DNA of 64,000 nt from Microcoleus vaginatus HSN003 (GTDB taxonomy: Bacteria > Cyanobacteriota > Cyanobacteriia > Cyanobacteriales > Microcoleaceae), in the NCBI RefSeq assembly GCF_022701255.1, contig NZ_CP031705.1, positions 1,749,501-1,813,500 of the forward strand. The letters run 5' to 3'. Below the pieces are notes generated by a model. That model had not been told where the DNA came from and made no database searches. It was given only the letters and a program-made list of their open reading frames with translations. How positions within the stretch are numbered: the stretch's first letter is position 1; every line of letters starts with the position of its first letter. This document shows positions 46,303-53,372 of the stretch, piece after piece. The translations under genes and the position numbers were made by a program.

Positions 46303-47736
46303 ATGCAAGGTCTGAGTGAATTTATCAACAAGGCGATGCAAGAGTGGAAAATACCCGGGCTGGCGATCGCAATCGTTAAAGATAGCCAAATAATTTTTTG
46401 TGAAGGCTTTGGAAAGCGAGATGTAGAACAAAATTTAATTGTTACACCGCAAACTCTCTTTGCAATTGGTTCTTGTACGAAACCTTTTACCACAATGGCG
46501 ATGGGTATTTTGGCAGACCGCGGCAAATTAGACTGGGATCGACCTGTCAGAAATTATCTGCCCACTTTTAAACTTTATGACTCCTATGCAACCGAACGTA
46601 TGACACCCCGCGACCTCGTGACTCATCGGTCTGGCTTACCCCGTCACGATGCTATGTGGTATAAAAGTCCCTTCACCCGTAAAGAAATATTCGATCGCTT
46701 ACAATATCTCGAACCCACTCACGAATTGCGTACTATTTTTCAGTATCAAAGTTTGATGTACATGACCGCTGGCTACTTGGTTGGTGAAATTGCAGAGAGT
46801 AGCTGGGAAGAATTTGTGCAACAGGAAATTTTTAATCCTTTAGAAATGAGAGATAGTAATTTCTCTGTAGAGACATCCCAACAAGCTGATGATTTTGCAC
46901 TTCCTTATCAAGAAAAATCCGACAAAGTTGAGAGATTACCCTTTTGTAATGTCGATGTTATCGGCCCAGCCGGTTCGATAAATTCCAACGTTGCTGATAT
47001 GGCTAAGTGGCTTTTACTCCATCTCGATCGGGGTAAGTATGGCGAGAAACAAATTATCTCGCCAAGTAATCTGAGCGAGATGCACGCTCCACAAATCGCG
47101 CTCGGTCAACCGCTGGAATATAATGAACTTTTTTATTATTTTTATGGTTTGGGATGGGAGATTACCTCTTACCGAGGTCATAATTTAATTCAGCATGGCG
47201 GTAATATTGATGGATTTTCTGCACTGACAACTTTGCTGCCTCAAGACAATATTGGTATAGTAGTTCTGACTAATATGGCTCTAAACTTAGTACCAGATAC
47301 TGTGACTTATTATATATGCGATCGCTTGCTCGGTCTAGACGAAGCTCCTTGGAATCAACGAATGAAGGAAAAATATGCTCAAAGCAAAGAATCTGCTGCA
47401 AAAGCCAAAGAGCAAATCGCCGTTGACTATCGTAAAACAGGAACCCAGCCTTCTCATCCTCTAGAAGATTACACAGGTTATTTTGAGCATCCAGCATACG
47501 GAATCTTATCAATTGAAATTAATGACGAGCGTTTAACAGCAACTCATAATTCAATTATTTATAAATTAGAACACTACCACTATGACATTTTTGTTGAATC
47601 TGAGTTGGGCGAGCGACCAGAACTTATATCTTTCTTAACTGATACCAAAGGCAATATTGCTAGCCTTAGCTTTTCCCTAGAACCGACTGTGAAAGAGATT
47701 TTATTTACCCGGATGCCTGAGAGCAAATCTCATTAA
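46303..47736 (+). CDS. Beta-lactamase-fold serine hydrolase with DUF3471-like tail
   Basis: The 477-residue protein belongs to the class C beta-lactamase / penicillin-binding-protein-like family (COG1680). The SxxK active-site motif is in AIGSCTKPFT (about residues 62-71), a YxN-like motif in YQSLMYMTAGYLVGE (about 149), and HGGNIDGFSA (about 300) replaces the KTG triad, as common in the family. A C-terminal domain from about 385 (DYTGYFEHPAYGILSI) resembles DUF3471. No signal peptide is evident, so it is probably cytosolic. Such proteins may be esterases, D-amino peptidases or amide hydrolases; a resistance role should not be assumed. Confidence 0.82.
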   Translation: MQGLSEFINKAMQEWKIPGLAIAIVKDSQIIFCEGFGKRDVEQNLIVTPQTLFAIGSCTKPFTTMAMGILADRGKLDWDRPVRNYLPTFKLYDSYATERMTPRDLVTHRSGLPRHDAMWYKSPFTRKEIFDRLQYLEPTHELRTIFQYQSLMYMTAGYLVGEIAESSWEEFVQQEIFNPLEMRDSNFSVETSQQADDFALPYQEKSDKVERLPFCNVDVIGPAGSINSNVADMAKWLLLHLDRGKYGEKQIISPSNLSEMHAPQIALGQPLEYNELFYYFYGLGWEITSYRGHNLIQHGGNIDGFSALTTLLPQDNIGIVVLTNMALNLVPDTVTYYICDRLLGLDEAPWNQRMKEKYAQSKESAAKAKEQIAVDYRKTGTQPSHPLEDYTGYFEHPAYGILSIEINDERLTATHNSIIYKLEHYHYDIFVESELGERPELISFLTDTKGNIASLSFSLEPTVKEILFTRMPESKSH

Positions 47737-47857
47737 TCCGGGCAGCAGCGTAGAGGCACACCCCGAACAGAGCCCAATTTCTGATTTAATTAACCACCTC
47801 AAATGCTGCACACCTCCTCAGCCACAGCGGTCAAGTTTGTAGTGAGGACTTCAGTCC

Positions 47858-48505
47858 TCAAAGCCTGATTTGTTCTCTAACCCACTGGCGAAACAATCTG
47901 AGAGTTTGACTCGTCCCCGCTGTTTGGCTTTGTTCGCAATATTGAGAAATAGCTGCAATAATTGGCAAATTGGGAAAAATCGAACTAATTTCCGATTCAA
48001 CATATTTCCCATCTTCAAGCACATTAATCAGAAGCTTTTTATTTTCATAGCGCCAAATTTCAGGGACTCCCAGCGCCTCGTAAGCATCGAGTTGAGTTTT
48101 GGAAGTTAGATCGACTTCAATTGCTAAGTCAGGCGGCGGATCGACAGTTAAGTCGATCCGCTTTTTACCAATCATTAGAGCATAATTCTGAATGTAAAAG
48201 CAGTTGTCAGGTTCAATTCCTTGTAACATACTTTTTCGCTTAAAAGTCGTCGAACCAAAACATTCTCGATCAATTTCAAGTTCTTCGAGTAATATTTTCA
48301 CCATATCGCCAATGATTTCCTTATTGAATTCATGTTCTGGTAGTGGCATCCTAATCTCCAAAGTCCCTTGACTGTAAGCTATTCTAGAGCCACGGTGTTC
48401 TCCCAACTCTTCTAAAATTGCTTCAAATTCCTGCCAGTTGACATCATCTAACAGCACTCTATGTCCAGGTGGTACAATGATTTGTCTTAATTGCAGCGTT
48501 ACCAT
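47858..48505 (-). CDS. Uma2-family (DUF820, PD-(D/E)XK-fold) protein, copy 1
   Basis: The 215-residue protein carries the nuclease-like DUF820 core: RGSRIAYSQGTLEIRMPLPEHE, then DLTVDPPPDLAIEVDLTSKTQ, with the PD...E-x-D residues of a restriction-endonuclease fold. Such genes are abundant in cyanobacteria and of unknown role. GGAG lies eight bases before the ATG at 48505; a start 19 codons upstream lacks family sequence. A near-identical broken copy lies directly upstream (48600-49247), offset by 742 bases, showing a tandem duplication. A GAGGACTTCAGTCCTC hairpin follows the gene (about 47,842). Confidence 0.82.
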   Translation of the reverse strand: MVTLQLRQIIVPPGHRVLLDDVNWQEFEAILEELGEHRGSRIAYSQGTLEIRMPLPEHEFNKEIIGDMVKILLEELEIDRECFGSTTFKRKSMLQGIEPDNCFYIQNYALMIGKKRIDLTVDPPPDLAIEVDLTSKTQLDAYEALGVPEIWRYENKKLLINVLEDGKYVESEISSIFPNLPIIAAISQYCEQSQTAGTSQTLRLFRQWVREQIRL

Positions 48506-48599
48506 TTGAATCTCCGATTTATTTAAGTTTATGATAACTTGTCTGTATCGGTAATTGGGCATTGGGAAACAGTCAGCTTTGTAGTGAGGACTTCAGTGA

Positions 48600-49247
48600 T
48601 CAAAGCCTGATTTGTTCTCTAACCCACTTGCGAAACAATCTGAGAGTTTGACTCGTACCCACTGTTTGGCTTTGTTCGCAATATTGAGAAATAGCTTCAA
48701 TAATTGGCAGATTGGGAAAAATCGGACTAATTTCAGATTCAACATATTTCCCATCTTGAAGCACATTAATCAGAAGGTTTTTATTTTCATAGCGCCAGAT
48801 TTCAGGTACTCCCAAAGCTTCGTAAGCATCGAGTTGACTTTTGGAAGTTAGATCGACTTCAATTGCTAAGTCAGGCGGCGGATCGACAGTTAAGTCGATC
48901 CGCTTTTTGCCAATCATTAGAGCATAATTCTGAATGTAAAAACATTCATCAGGCTCAATTCCTTGTAACATACTTTTTCGCTTGAAAGTCGTCGAACCAA
49001 AGGGTTAAAAGTCGATTTCTAGTTCCTCAAACAAAATTTTCACTAAATAACCAATAATGATTTTAGCTTTCTCATGTTCGGGTAGTGGTATCCTAATCTC
49101 CAACGTTCCTTGACTGTAAGCTATTCTAGAGCCACGGTGTTCTCCCAACTCTTCTAAAATTGCTTCAAATTCCTGCCAGTTGACATCATGGAACAGCACT
49201 CTATGTCCTGGGGGTACACTGATTTGCCTTAATTGCAGCGTTACCAT
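48600..49247 (-). pseudogene. Uma2-family protein, copy 2, with one in-frame stop
   Basis: The 216-codon frame matches copy 1 along its length, including flanks. TAA at 49005-49007 interrupts it: copy 1 reads EIDRECFGSTTFKRKS where this one reads EIDF-stop-PFGSTTFKRKS. The downstream frame is unchanged to the stop at 48600. The damage is therefore a short block of substitutions, not an indel. Internal restart at the ATG at 48971 could yield the C-terminal 123 residues containing the nuclease-like core, but no ribosome site is evident. Confidence 0.85.
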
Positions 49248-49293
49248 TTCAACCTCCGATTTCTTTAAGTTTATTATAACTGATACAATCTTT

Positions 49294-49327
49294 TAAGTTG
49301 AGGGGTGTACAGCGCCCCCTCAACTTA
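49294..49327 (-). terminator. Hairpin downstream of the photolyase gene
   Basis: TAAGTTGAGGGG and CCCCTCAACTTA form a perfect 12-bp stem with a 10-base loop, 35 bases past the photolyase stop on the minus strand; an AAAAGATTG (template CAATCTTTT) tract follows it. Likely a terminator for the photolyase transcript. Confidence 0.6.
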
Positions 49328-49361
49328 ATTTACTGGTAACTATCGCCCAAAATCGAGCTGT

Positions 49362-50813
49362 CTAATCTGCGTTTTTTTGCTGCTTGAAAAGTTCCTTAAA
49401 CTTGCGCTGCTGCTCGTTGTGATCTACGATCGGAGAGGGATAATGAAGAAGTCGGCGTTCTAAGGACGAAATATTTCCTGTTAGCAAAACTTTAGTATCA
49501 ACGCGGCGCAATTCTGGAACCCAGTGCCGAATATATTCCCCTTCCGGGTCGAATTTCTGAGCTTGACTCGCCGGATTGAATATTCGCAAAGGTTTCGGGT
49601 CCATGCCGCTCGATGCGCTCCACTGCCAGCCGCCGTTATTAGCAGAAAGGTCGGCATCTATCAATTTTTGCATGAAGTATTTTTCACCCCACTGCCAGTT
49701 AATAATTAAATCTTTGGTGAGGAAGCTGGCGACTATCATGCGGCAGCGATTGTGCATCCAACCTATCTGATTTAACTGCCGCATTGCTGCATCGATAATA
49801 GGATAGCCAGTTTTGCCTCGACACCAAGCTTGAAAAAGCTTTTCATCGTTCTCCCACGGAAAGTCTTTGAATGCTTGACGGTAGGGGCCGTCTGCTAATT
49901 CTGGAAAGTTATACATGGCGTGTTGGTAAAATTCCCGCCACGCTATTTCCTGTTGCCAAGTGCGGATGCTTGTGCAGGCTTCTTCGCTGTGGCAAGTGTC
50001 CATTACTATCTGAGTAGCTTGCCAAACAGTGCGGATGCCTATTGCACCAAATTTGAGGGCTGCACTGAGTTGAGATGTGCCGTTAGTTGCGGGGAAATTG
50101 CGCTGTTCTTGATATTGGTAAATTGCCCGATCGCAAAATTCTTCTAATTTTTGTTGCGCTGCATCTTCTCCGGGTTCTATTACTAATGGATTTTCCCAAA
50201 TAAATCCCAAACTAGAGGCAGTTGGCACTGTTTCAATTGCACCTGCTTGGTTAGCGAGTTCTTGTTCTTCTGCCGTTAATCCGGTCATTAATTCCAGATA
50301 AGTTATCGGCAGTGTCTCTACGGGTGGGGCTTTGGGTTGACTGTTCCATTTTTTCCAAAATGGTGTATAAACTGTGTAGGGTTGTCCTGTACCGCTGCGA
50401 ATTTCCTCTGGGGCGTGCAGGACTTGATCCCAAAAATTTTGGACTTGAATTCCTGCTTGTTGGAGGGCGTTTGATACGGACTGATCGCGCTGTTTTGCGT
50501 AGGGTTCTACATCCCAGTTCCAAAATACTGCTTGAGCATTTATAGCTGTTGCTAATTTCGGTATTCCTATAATCGGGTCATCTTGAATGATCAGCAATTG
50601 GCTGCCGGCTTCCCTGTAACGCGCGGAGAGTTTTTGCAAGCAGCCGATCATGTATGTGACTCGGGCTGGCGCTACGTCATCCCGACTTAGGATATTGCGA
50701 TCGAGACAAAAAATCCCGACTATTTTCGGGCTTTGCTGGCGCGCTGCTGCCAGTCCGATATTGTCAGAAATACGCAAGTCGCGGCGGTGCCAAAATAAAA
50801 TTAGATCTGACAT
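49362..50813 (-). CDS. phrA: Deoxyribodipyrimidine photolyase (CPD photolyase)
   Basis: The enzyme splits UV-induced cyclobutane pyrimidine dimers using light, reduced FAD and an antenna pigment. The 483-residue product starts with the antenna domain ([21 protein letters not shown]). Its C-terminal FAD domain shows [68 protein letters not shown] and [20 protein letters not shown]. These cover the FAD-binding and electron-transfer regions typical of class I, 8-HDF-type cyanobacterial enzymes. Full length, no defects. A heptameric repeat and a strong hairpin separate it from the NUDIX gene upstream, so it has its own promoter. Confidence 0.93.
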   Translation of the reverse strand: MSDLILFWHRRDLRISDNIGLAAARQQSPKIVGIFCLDRNILSRDDVAPARVTYMIGCLQKLSARYREAGSQLLIIQDDPIIGIPKLATAINAQAVFWNWDVEPYAKQRDQSVSNALQQAGIQVQNFWDQVLHAPEEIRSGTGQPYTVYTPFWKKWNSQPKAPPVETLPITYLELMTGLTAEEQELANQAGAIETVPTASSLGFIWENPLVIEPGEDAAQQKLEEFCDRAIYQYQEQRNFPATNGTSQLSAALKFGAIGIRTVWQATQIVMDTCHSEEACTSIRTWQQEIAWREFYQHAMYNFPELADGPYRQAFKDFPWENDEKLFQAWCRGKTGYPIIDAAMRQLNQIGWMHNRCRMIVASFLTKDLIINWQWGEKYFMQKLIDADLSANNGGWQWSASSGMDPKPLRIFNPASQAQKFDPEGEYIRHWVPELRRVDTKVLLTGNISSLERRLLHYPSPIVDHNEQQRKFKELFKQQKNAD

Positions 50814-50815
50814 TC

Positions 50816-50857
50816 GATTTTAGATTTTAGATTTTAGATTTTAGATTTTAGATTTTA
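50816..50857. repeat. Heptameric tandem repeat (ATTTTAG)
   Basis: About six copies of ATTTTAG lie just upstream of the photolyase start. Another block of the same unit is at 51,567-51,598 and flanks the NUDIX gene on its other side. Confidence 0.85.
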
Positions 50858-50880
50858 CAGTCCTGGACACACGCGGGGTC

Positions 50881-50947
50881 AAAAACCCGGTTTCTAAGTT
50901 AAGACTTATCGGTTTGATGCACGATTATTATAAGAAACCGGGTTTTT
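50881..50947 (-). terminator. Inverted repeat AAAAACCCGGTTTCT ... AGAAACCGGGTTTTT
   Basis: A perfect 15-bp inverted repeat with a 37-base loop lies 13 bases beyond the NUDIX stop codon on the minus strand. A poly-T run is built into either strand's 3' arm, so it could end transcription of the NUDIX gene. One arm of the same sequence is present alone at 55,878-55,892, showing that the unit is dispersed. Confidence 0.65.
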
Positions 50948-50960
50948 TCGTCAGTCCTAT

Positions 50961-51509
50961 TTAAGTCAAAAATGGACGGGCTAAGAAAAAGCTAGAAATT
51001 GATTTGGCATCAATAGGTTCCCCAGCTAAAATAGCTTTTTCTAATTCTTCAGGGGTGAATAAAACTGTTTCAATGTCTTCATCATCGTCTTGTGCGGGCG
51101 GCTTTTCCAGTTTTTCCAAATCTTGGGCTAAAAAAGCATAAATGATTTCGTCGGAATAACCGGGCGCGAGAAAAAATTGCCCTAAGTTCCGCCATTTTCC
51201 GGCCCGATATCCGGTTTCTTCTTCGATTTCGCGTTTGATAGTTTCGGCGGGGCTTTCATTGATTTCGACTGTACCTGCGGGAAATTCTAAAATTCGCCCT
51301 TTTGTGGCAAAGCGGTATTGGCGCACCAAGACGAGTTTACCTTCGGGTGTGACGGGAACTGCCAGTGCTCCGCCCGGGTGGCGAATACATTCCCACTCGC
51401 CCTCGGAACCGTTGGGAAGACGGAGGGTAGCCACGTCAAAGTTAAATTTGCGCCCTTGGTAAAATAGGCGTTGTTTGAGGAGTTGGGGTAGTTCTTGACC
51501 GATCGACAT
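50961..51509 (-). CDS. NUDIX hydrolase, ADP-ribose pyrophosphatase type
   Basis: The enzyme class hydrolyses nucleoside diphosphates linked to another group, here most likely ADP-ribose. The Nudix box is complete: GTVEINESPAETIKREIEEETGY (G-x5-E-x7-REUxEExGU, about residues 85-107 of the 182-residue product). The preceding LVLVRQYRFATKGRILEFPAG and the SDEIIYAFLA segment are typical of ADP-ribose pyrophosphatases. I use the ATG at 51509 (MSIGQELPQLLK); another ATG lies 10 codons upstream. Soluble, full length, isolated by repeats on both sides. Confidence 0.88.
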   Translation of the reverse strand: MSIGQELPQLLKQRLFYQGRKFNFDVATLRLPNGSEGEWECIRHPGGALAVPVTPEGKLVLVRQYRFATKGRILEFPAGTVEINESPAETIKREIEEETGYRAGKWRNLGQFFLAPGYSDEIIYAFLAQDLEKLEKPPAQDDDEDIETVLFTPEELEKAILAGEPIDAKSISSFFLARPFLT

Positions 51510-51566
51510 AAGCGACAAGCGAATAATGTTTGAGTGCACCGATTTAAGACATCATAGGCGATCTCA

Positions 51567-51598
51567 TAGGATTTTAGATTTTAGATTTTAGATTTTAG
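51567..51598. repeat. Heptameric tandem repeat (ATTTTAG)
   Basis: Four to five copies of ATTTTAG between folK and the NUDIX gene, same unit as 50,816-50,857. Confidence 0.85.
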
Positions 51599-51688
51599 GT
51601 TGGGAATGACTGATAACTATCACAGTTTGGAACTTACCTACGGTTGCATTTTTTTTTACTGGTTCGATCCGTGAATTTTGCTCAATTT

Positions 51689-52177
51689 TTACAATGGCAA
51701 TTTTTGCACTCCGGAACAGTCTGCGGTTTGCACGAGTTGGACGATCGCACTTTTCGTCACCGGATGCACCCAATCCGGGGCAATTTCTGCTAAAGGTACT
51801 AATACAAAAGCTCTTTCTGTCATCCGGGGATGAGGTAGAGTCAGTGTCGGAATTTCTAAGATTAAATCGTCATACAGCAGCAAATCTAGGTCGAGGGTTC
51901 TTGGCCCCCATTTTTCTCGGCGAATTCGATTAAATTTTCTCTCGATTTCTAATAATTTTGCTAGCAATTCTTGTGGTTCTAGTGCAACTTCTAGGATGGC
52001 GCAGGCGTTGATGTAATCGGGTTGCGGCGGCCCGACGGGGGCGGTTTGATACCAGCTTGAATGAGATTTTACTGCTATTCCTGGGGTGTTGTTGAGGGTT
52101 GCGATCGCGCTAGAGAGTGTGGCGAGGGAGTCGCCTAAGTTGCTACCGAGGGCGATCGCACATTTTGTTGATTTCAT
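51689..52177 (-). CDS. folK: 6-hydroxymethyl-7,8-dihydropterin pyrophosphokinase (HPPK)
   Basis: HPPK transfers pyrophosphate from ATP to 6-hydroxymethyl-dihydropterin, a step of folate synthesis. The 162-residue product has the signature CAIALGSNLGDS at the N-terminus, SSWYQTAPVGPPQPDYINACA for pterin binding, and the metal-binding segment RREKWGPRTLDLDLLLYDDL followed by LPHPRMTERAFVLVPLAEIAP. The ATG at 52177 is chosen; the frame runs 35 codons further upstream into a 9-bp repeat array whose translation (IRYIRYIPYI) is clearly not family sequence. No clear ribosome site. Single-domain form, not fused to other folate enzymes. Confidence 0.92.
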   Translation of the reverse strand: MKSTKCAIALGSNLGDSLATLSSAIATLNNTPGIAVKSHSSWYQTAPVGPPQPDYINACAILEVALEPQELLAKLLEIERKFNRIRREKWGPRTLDLDLLLYDDLILEIPTLTLPHPRMTERAFVLVPLAEIAPDWVHPVTKSAIVQLVQTADCSGVQKLPL

Positions 52178-52205
52178 AAAGAAGAAGGTTCGGCAACGAG
52201 CAATG

Positions 52206-52233
52206 TACGGGATGTAACGGATGTAACGGATGT
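52206..52233. repeat. Tandem 9-mer AACGGATGT, second locus
   Basis: Two exact and one variant unit (ACGGGATGT), preceded by GTTCGGCAACG and followed by GGAAGAGGGAAG. The same ordered set of motifs is present in reverse at 3,290-3,380. Confidence 0.8.
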
Positions 52234-52429
52234 CAGTCCGATGGAAGAGGGAAGAGGGAAGGCACGACACGGATTTTGACACGGATACACGGATTAATTA
52301 TCGAGGGTTCCTTCTGATGTTAAAGGAATAATGAAGAGAACGCGGGGGCTGGTTTATCGACATCCTTTGCTACTGACAAGTATTTCCAGTACAACTGAGA
52401 TATTGCACCATTATCAATAACCATTCTCG

Positions 52430-52500
52430 GGGCGGGCAGAATGCCCACCCCACAAGAAAAGGCACTTGTTGTGGAACAGGCATCTTGCTTGTTAAGCGGA
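52430..52500. repeat. Composite of GGGCGGGC and GAACAGGCA hairpin repeats
   Basis: GGGGCGGGCAGAATGCCCACCCCACAAG, a relative of the 1.1-kb array core, is followed within 15 bases by TGTGGAACAGGCATCTTGC, a relative of the 24.1, 55.8 and 59.1-kb hairpins. No gene lies in this 420-bp gap. Confidence 0.7.
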
Positions 52501-52523
52501 AATATGGTGACACAAAATATTAT

Positions 52524-52553
52524 TTTAATTTAAGCTTAACAGTCTGTTAAATT
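52524..52553 (+). promoter_or_regulatory. Pho-box-like direct repeats upstream of a secreted-protein gene
   Basis: TTTAATTT-AAG-CTTAACAG-TCT-GTTAAATT gives three 8-mers at an 11-base period, the layout of cyanobacterial PhoB/SphR sites (consensus near CTTAACCT). It ends 45 bases before the start codon at 52599. The match is imperfect and the region AT-rich, so chance is possible. Confidence 0.45.
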
Positions 52554-52598
52554 TTATTAATTATCATTGACAAGTGTTAGTATTTAGTTTCAAACATA

Positions 52599-53066
52599 AT
52601 GAATTTGTACCTACGCTTATTGTCGGGCGTCATTCTAGCAATTATCAGTTTAACAGCAAGTATATCGATAGCTTTGGCTGAAACCAAAGAGCGCTACCTT
52701 ACCTTAGATTCGGACGGCAGTCAATCTTTTGCGAGTTTAGTGCAGCAGGCGGAAGATTTAGCAAAAGAGTCGATCGCCCGCGAGTTTCAAGAAAATGCGG
52801 CATTAACAGAAGTTACAATCATCATTACAGCCGATCGCCGCCGACAAAGAGTTCCAGTTTTGCGATCGAGAGTATCCCGCCACGACTGGCAAAAAGATGC
52901 GAGAATCGAACAGTGGACTAGATATTTTGCCGATGCTCAATTGCTGCTGGGATTTAGAGACGGCAATACTTCGCCCCGAAATTCAGGGTCTTCGCAAGTG
53001 ATGAATGTACCTGCGCCCAGTCGAGCGACATCGCGAGAAAACGATCCGGGTTTTCGAGATGATTAG
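52599..53066 (+). CDS. Secreted cyanobacterial protein of unknown function
   Basis: The 155-residue product has a clear signal peptide (LLSGVILAIISLTASISIALAE, cleavage probably after ALA at about residue 27). The mature domain contains DSDGSQSFASLVQQAEDLAK and VTIIITADRRRQRVPVLRSRVSRHDWQ, with a low-complexity polar tail (GNTSPRNSGSSQ). The pattern of a helix with a small residue, then a beta-strand followed by RRxQRVPV, is one I associate with conserved cyanobacterial periplasmic proteins without a name. The upstream Pho-box-like repeat and the PhoX-like gene downstream suggest phosphate-linked expression, as inference. Confidence 0.7.
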   Translation: MNLYLRLLSGVILAIISLTASISIALAETKERYLTLDSDGSQSFASLVQQAEDLAKESIAREFQENAALTEVTIIITADRRRQRVPVLRSRVSRHDWQKDARIEQWTRYFADAQLLLGFRDGNTSPRNSGSSQVMNVPAPSRATSRENDPGFRDD

Positions 53067-53080
53067 CTTTTAAACTCCTA

Positions 53081-53141
53081 GGGGCGGGTAAGGGAGAAAA
53101 AACTCTAGTTATACACATAAACTCTATACAAAACCCGCCCC
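53081..53141 (+). terminator. Hairpin after the secreted-protein gene
   Basis: GGGGCGGGT (53081-53089) pairs with ACCCGCCCC (53133-53141) across a 43-base loop, 15 bases past the stop. The loop is long and no T run follows, so termination is only possible, not clear. Confidence 0.4.
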
Positions 53142-53244
53142 CTAACTAACTAACTTAATACATTATCGCTCAGTCCTTATAGCGAAATCTTCAGCTTTGA
53201 TCGACAAGTTTTTACTTCTGGCGTACTAATTAGATTGGTGCTAA

Positions 53245-53285
53245 TTTAACCTATTTTTAACTAAAATTTATCCCTACTTTAATTA
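53245..53285 (+). promoter_or_regulatory. Pho-box-like repeat upstream of the PhoX-like gene
   Basis: Four 8-mers at a strict 11-base period: TTTAACCT-ATT-TTTAACTA-AAA-TTTATCCC-TAC-TTTAATTA. Two more CTTAAC-like blocks lie at 53294-53311. This matches the cyanobacterial Pho-box design of CTTAACCT-like direct repeats with 3-base spacers bound by PhoB/SphR. It lies 88 bases before the proposed start. Confidence 0.6.
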
Positions 53286-53372
53286 ACCAAAACCTTAACT
53301 ATCCTTAATTTAACAGTAGTAAATTTCTATTAGACTCGTATGAGTAGGGATGTTGGGTTGAATAAGGAATTT

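Noticed and set aside
46303..47736. Calling the beta-lactamase-fold protein an antibiotic-resistance enzyme.
   Set aside because: The SxxK fold is shared by many esterases and peptidases; no signal peptide and the KTG motif is replaced.
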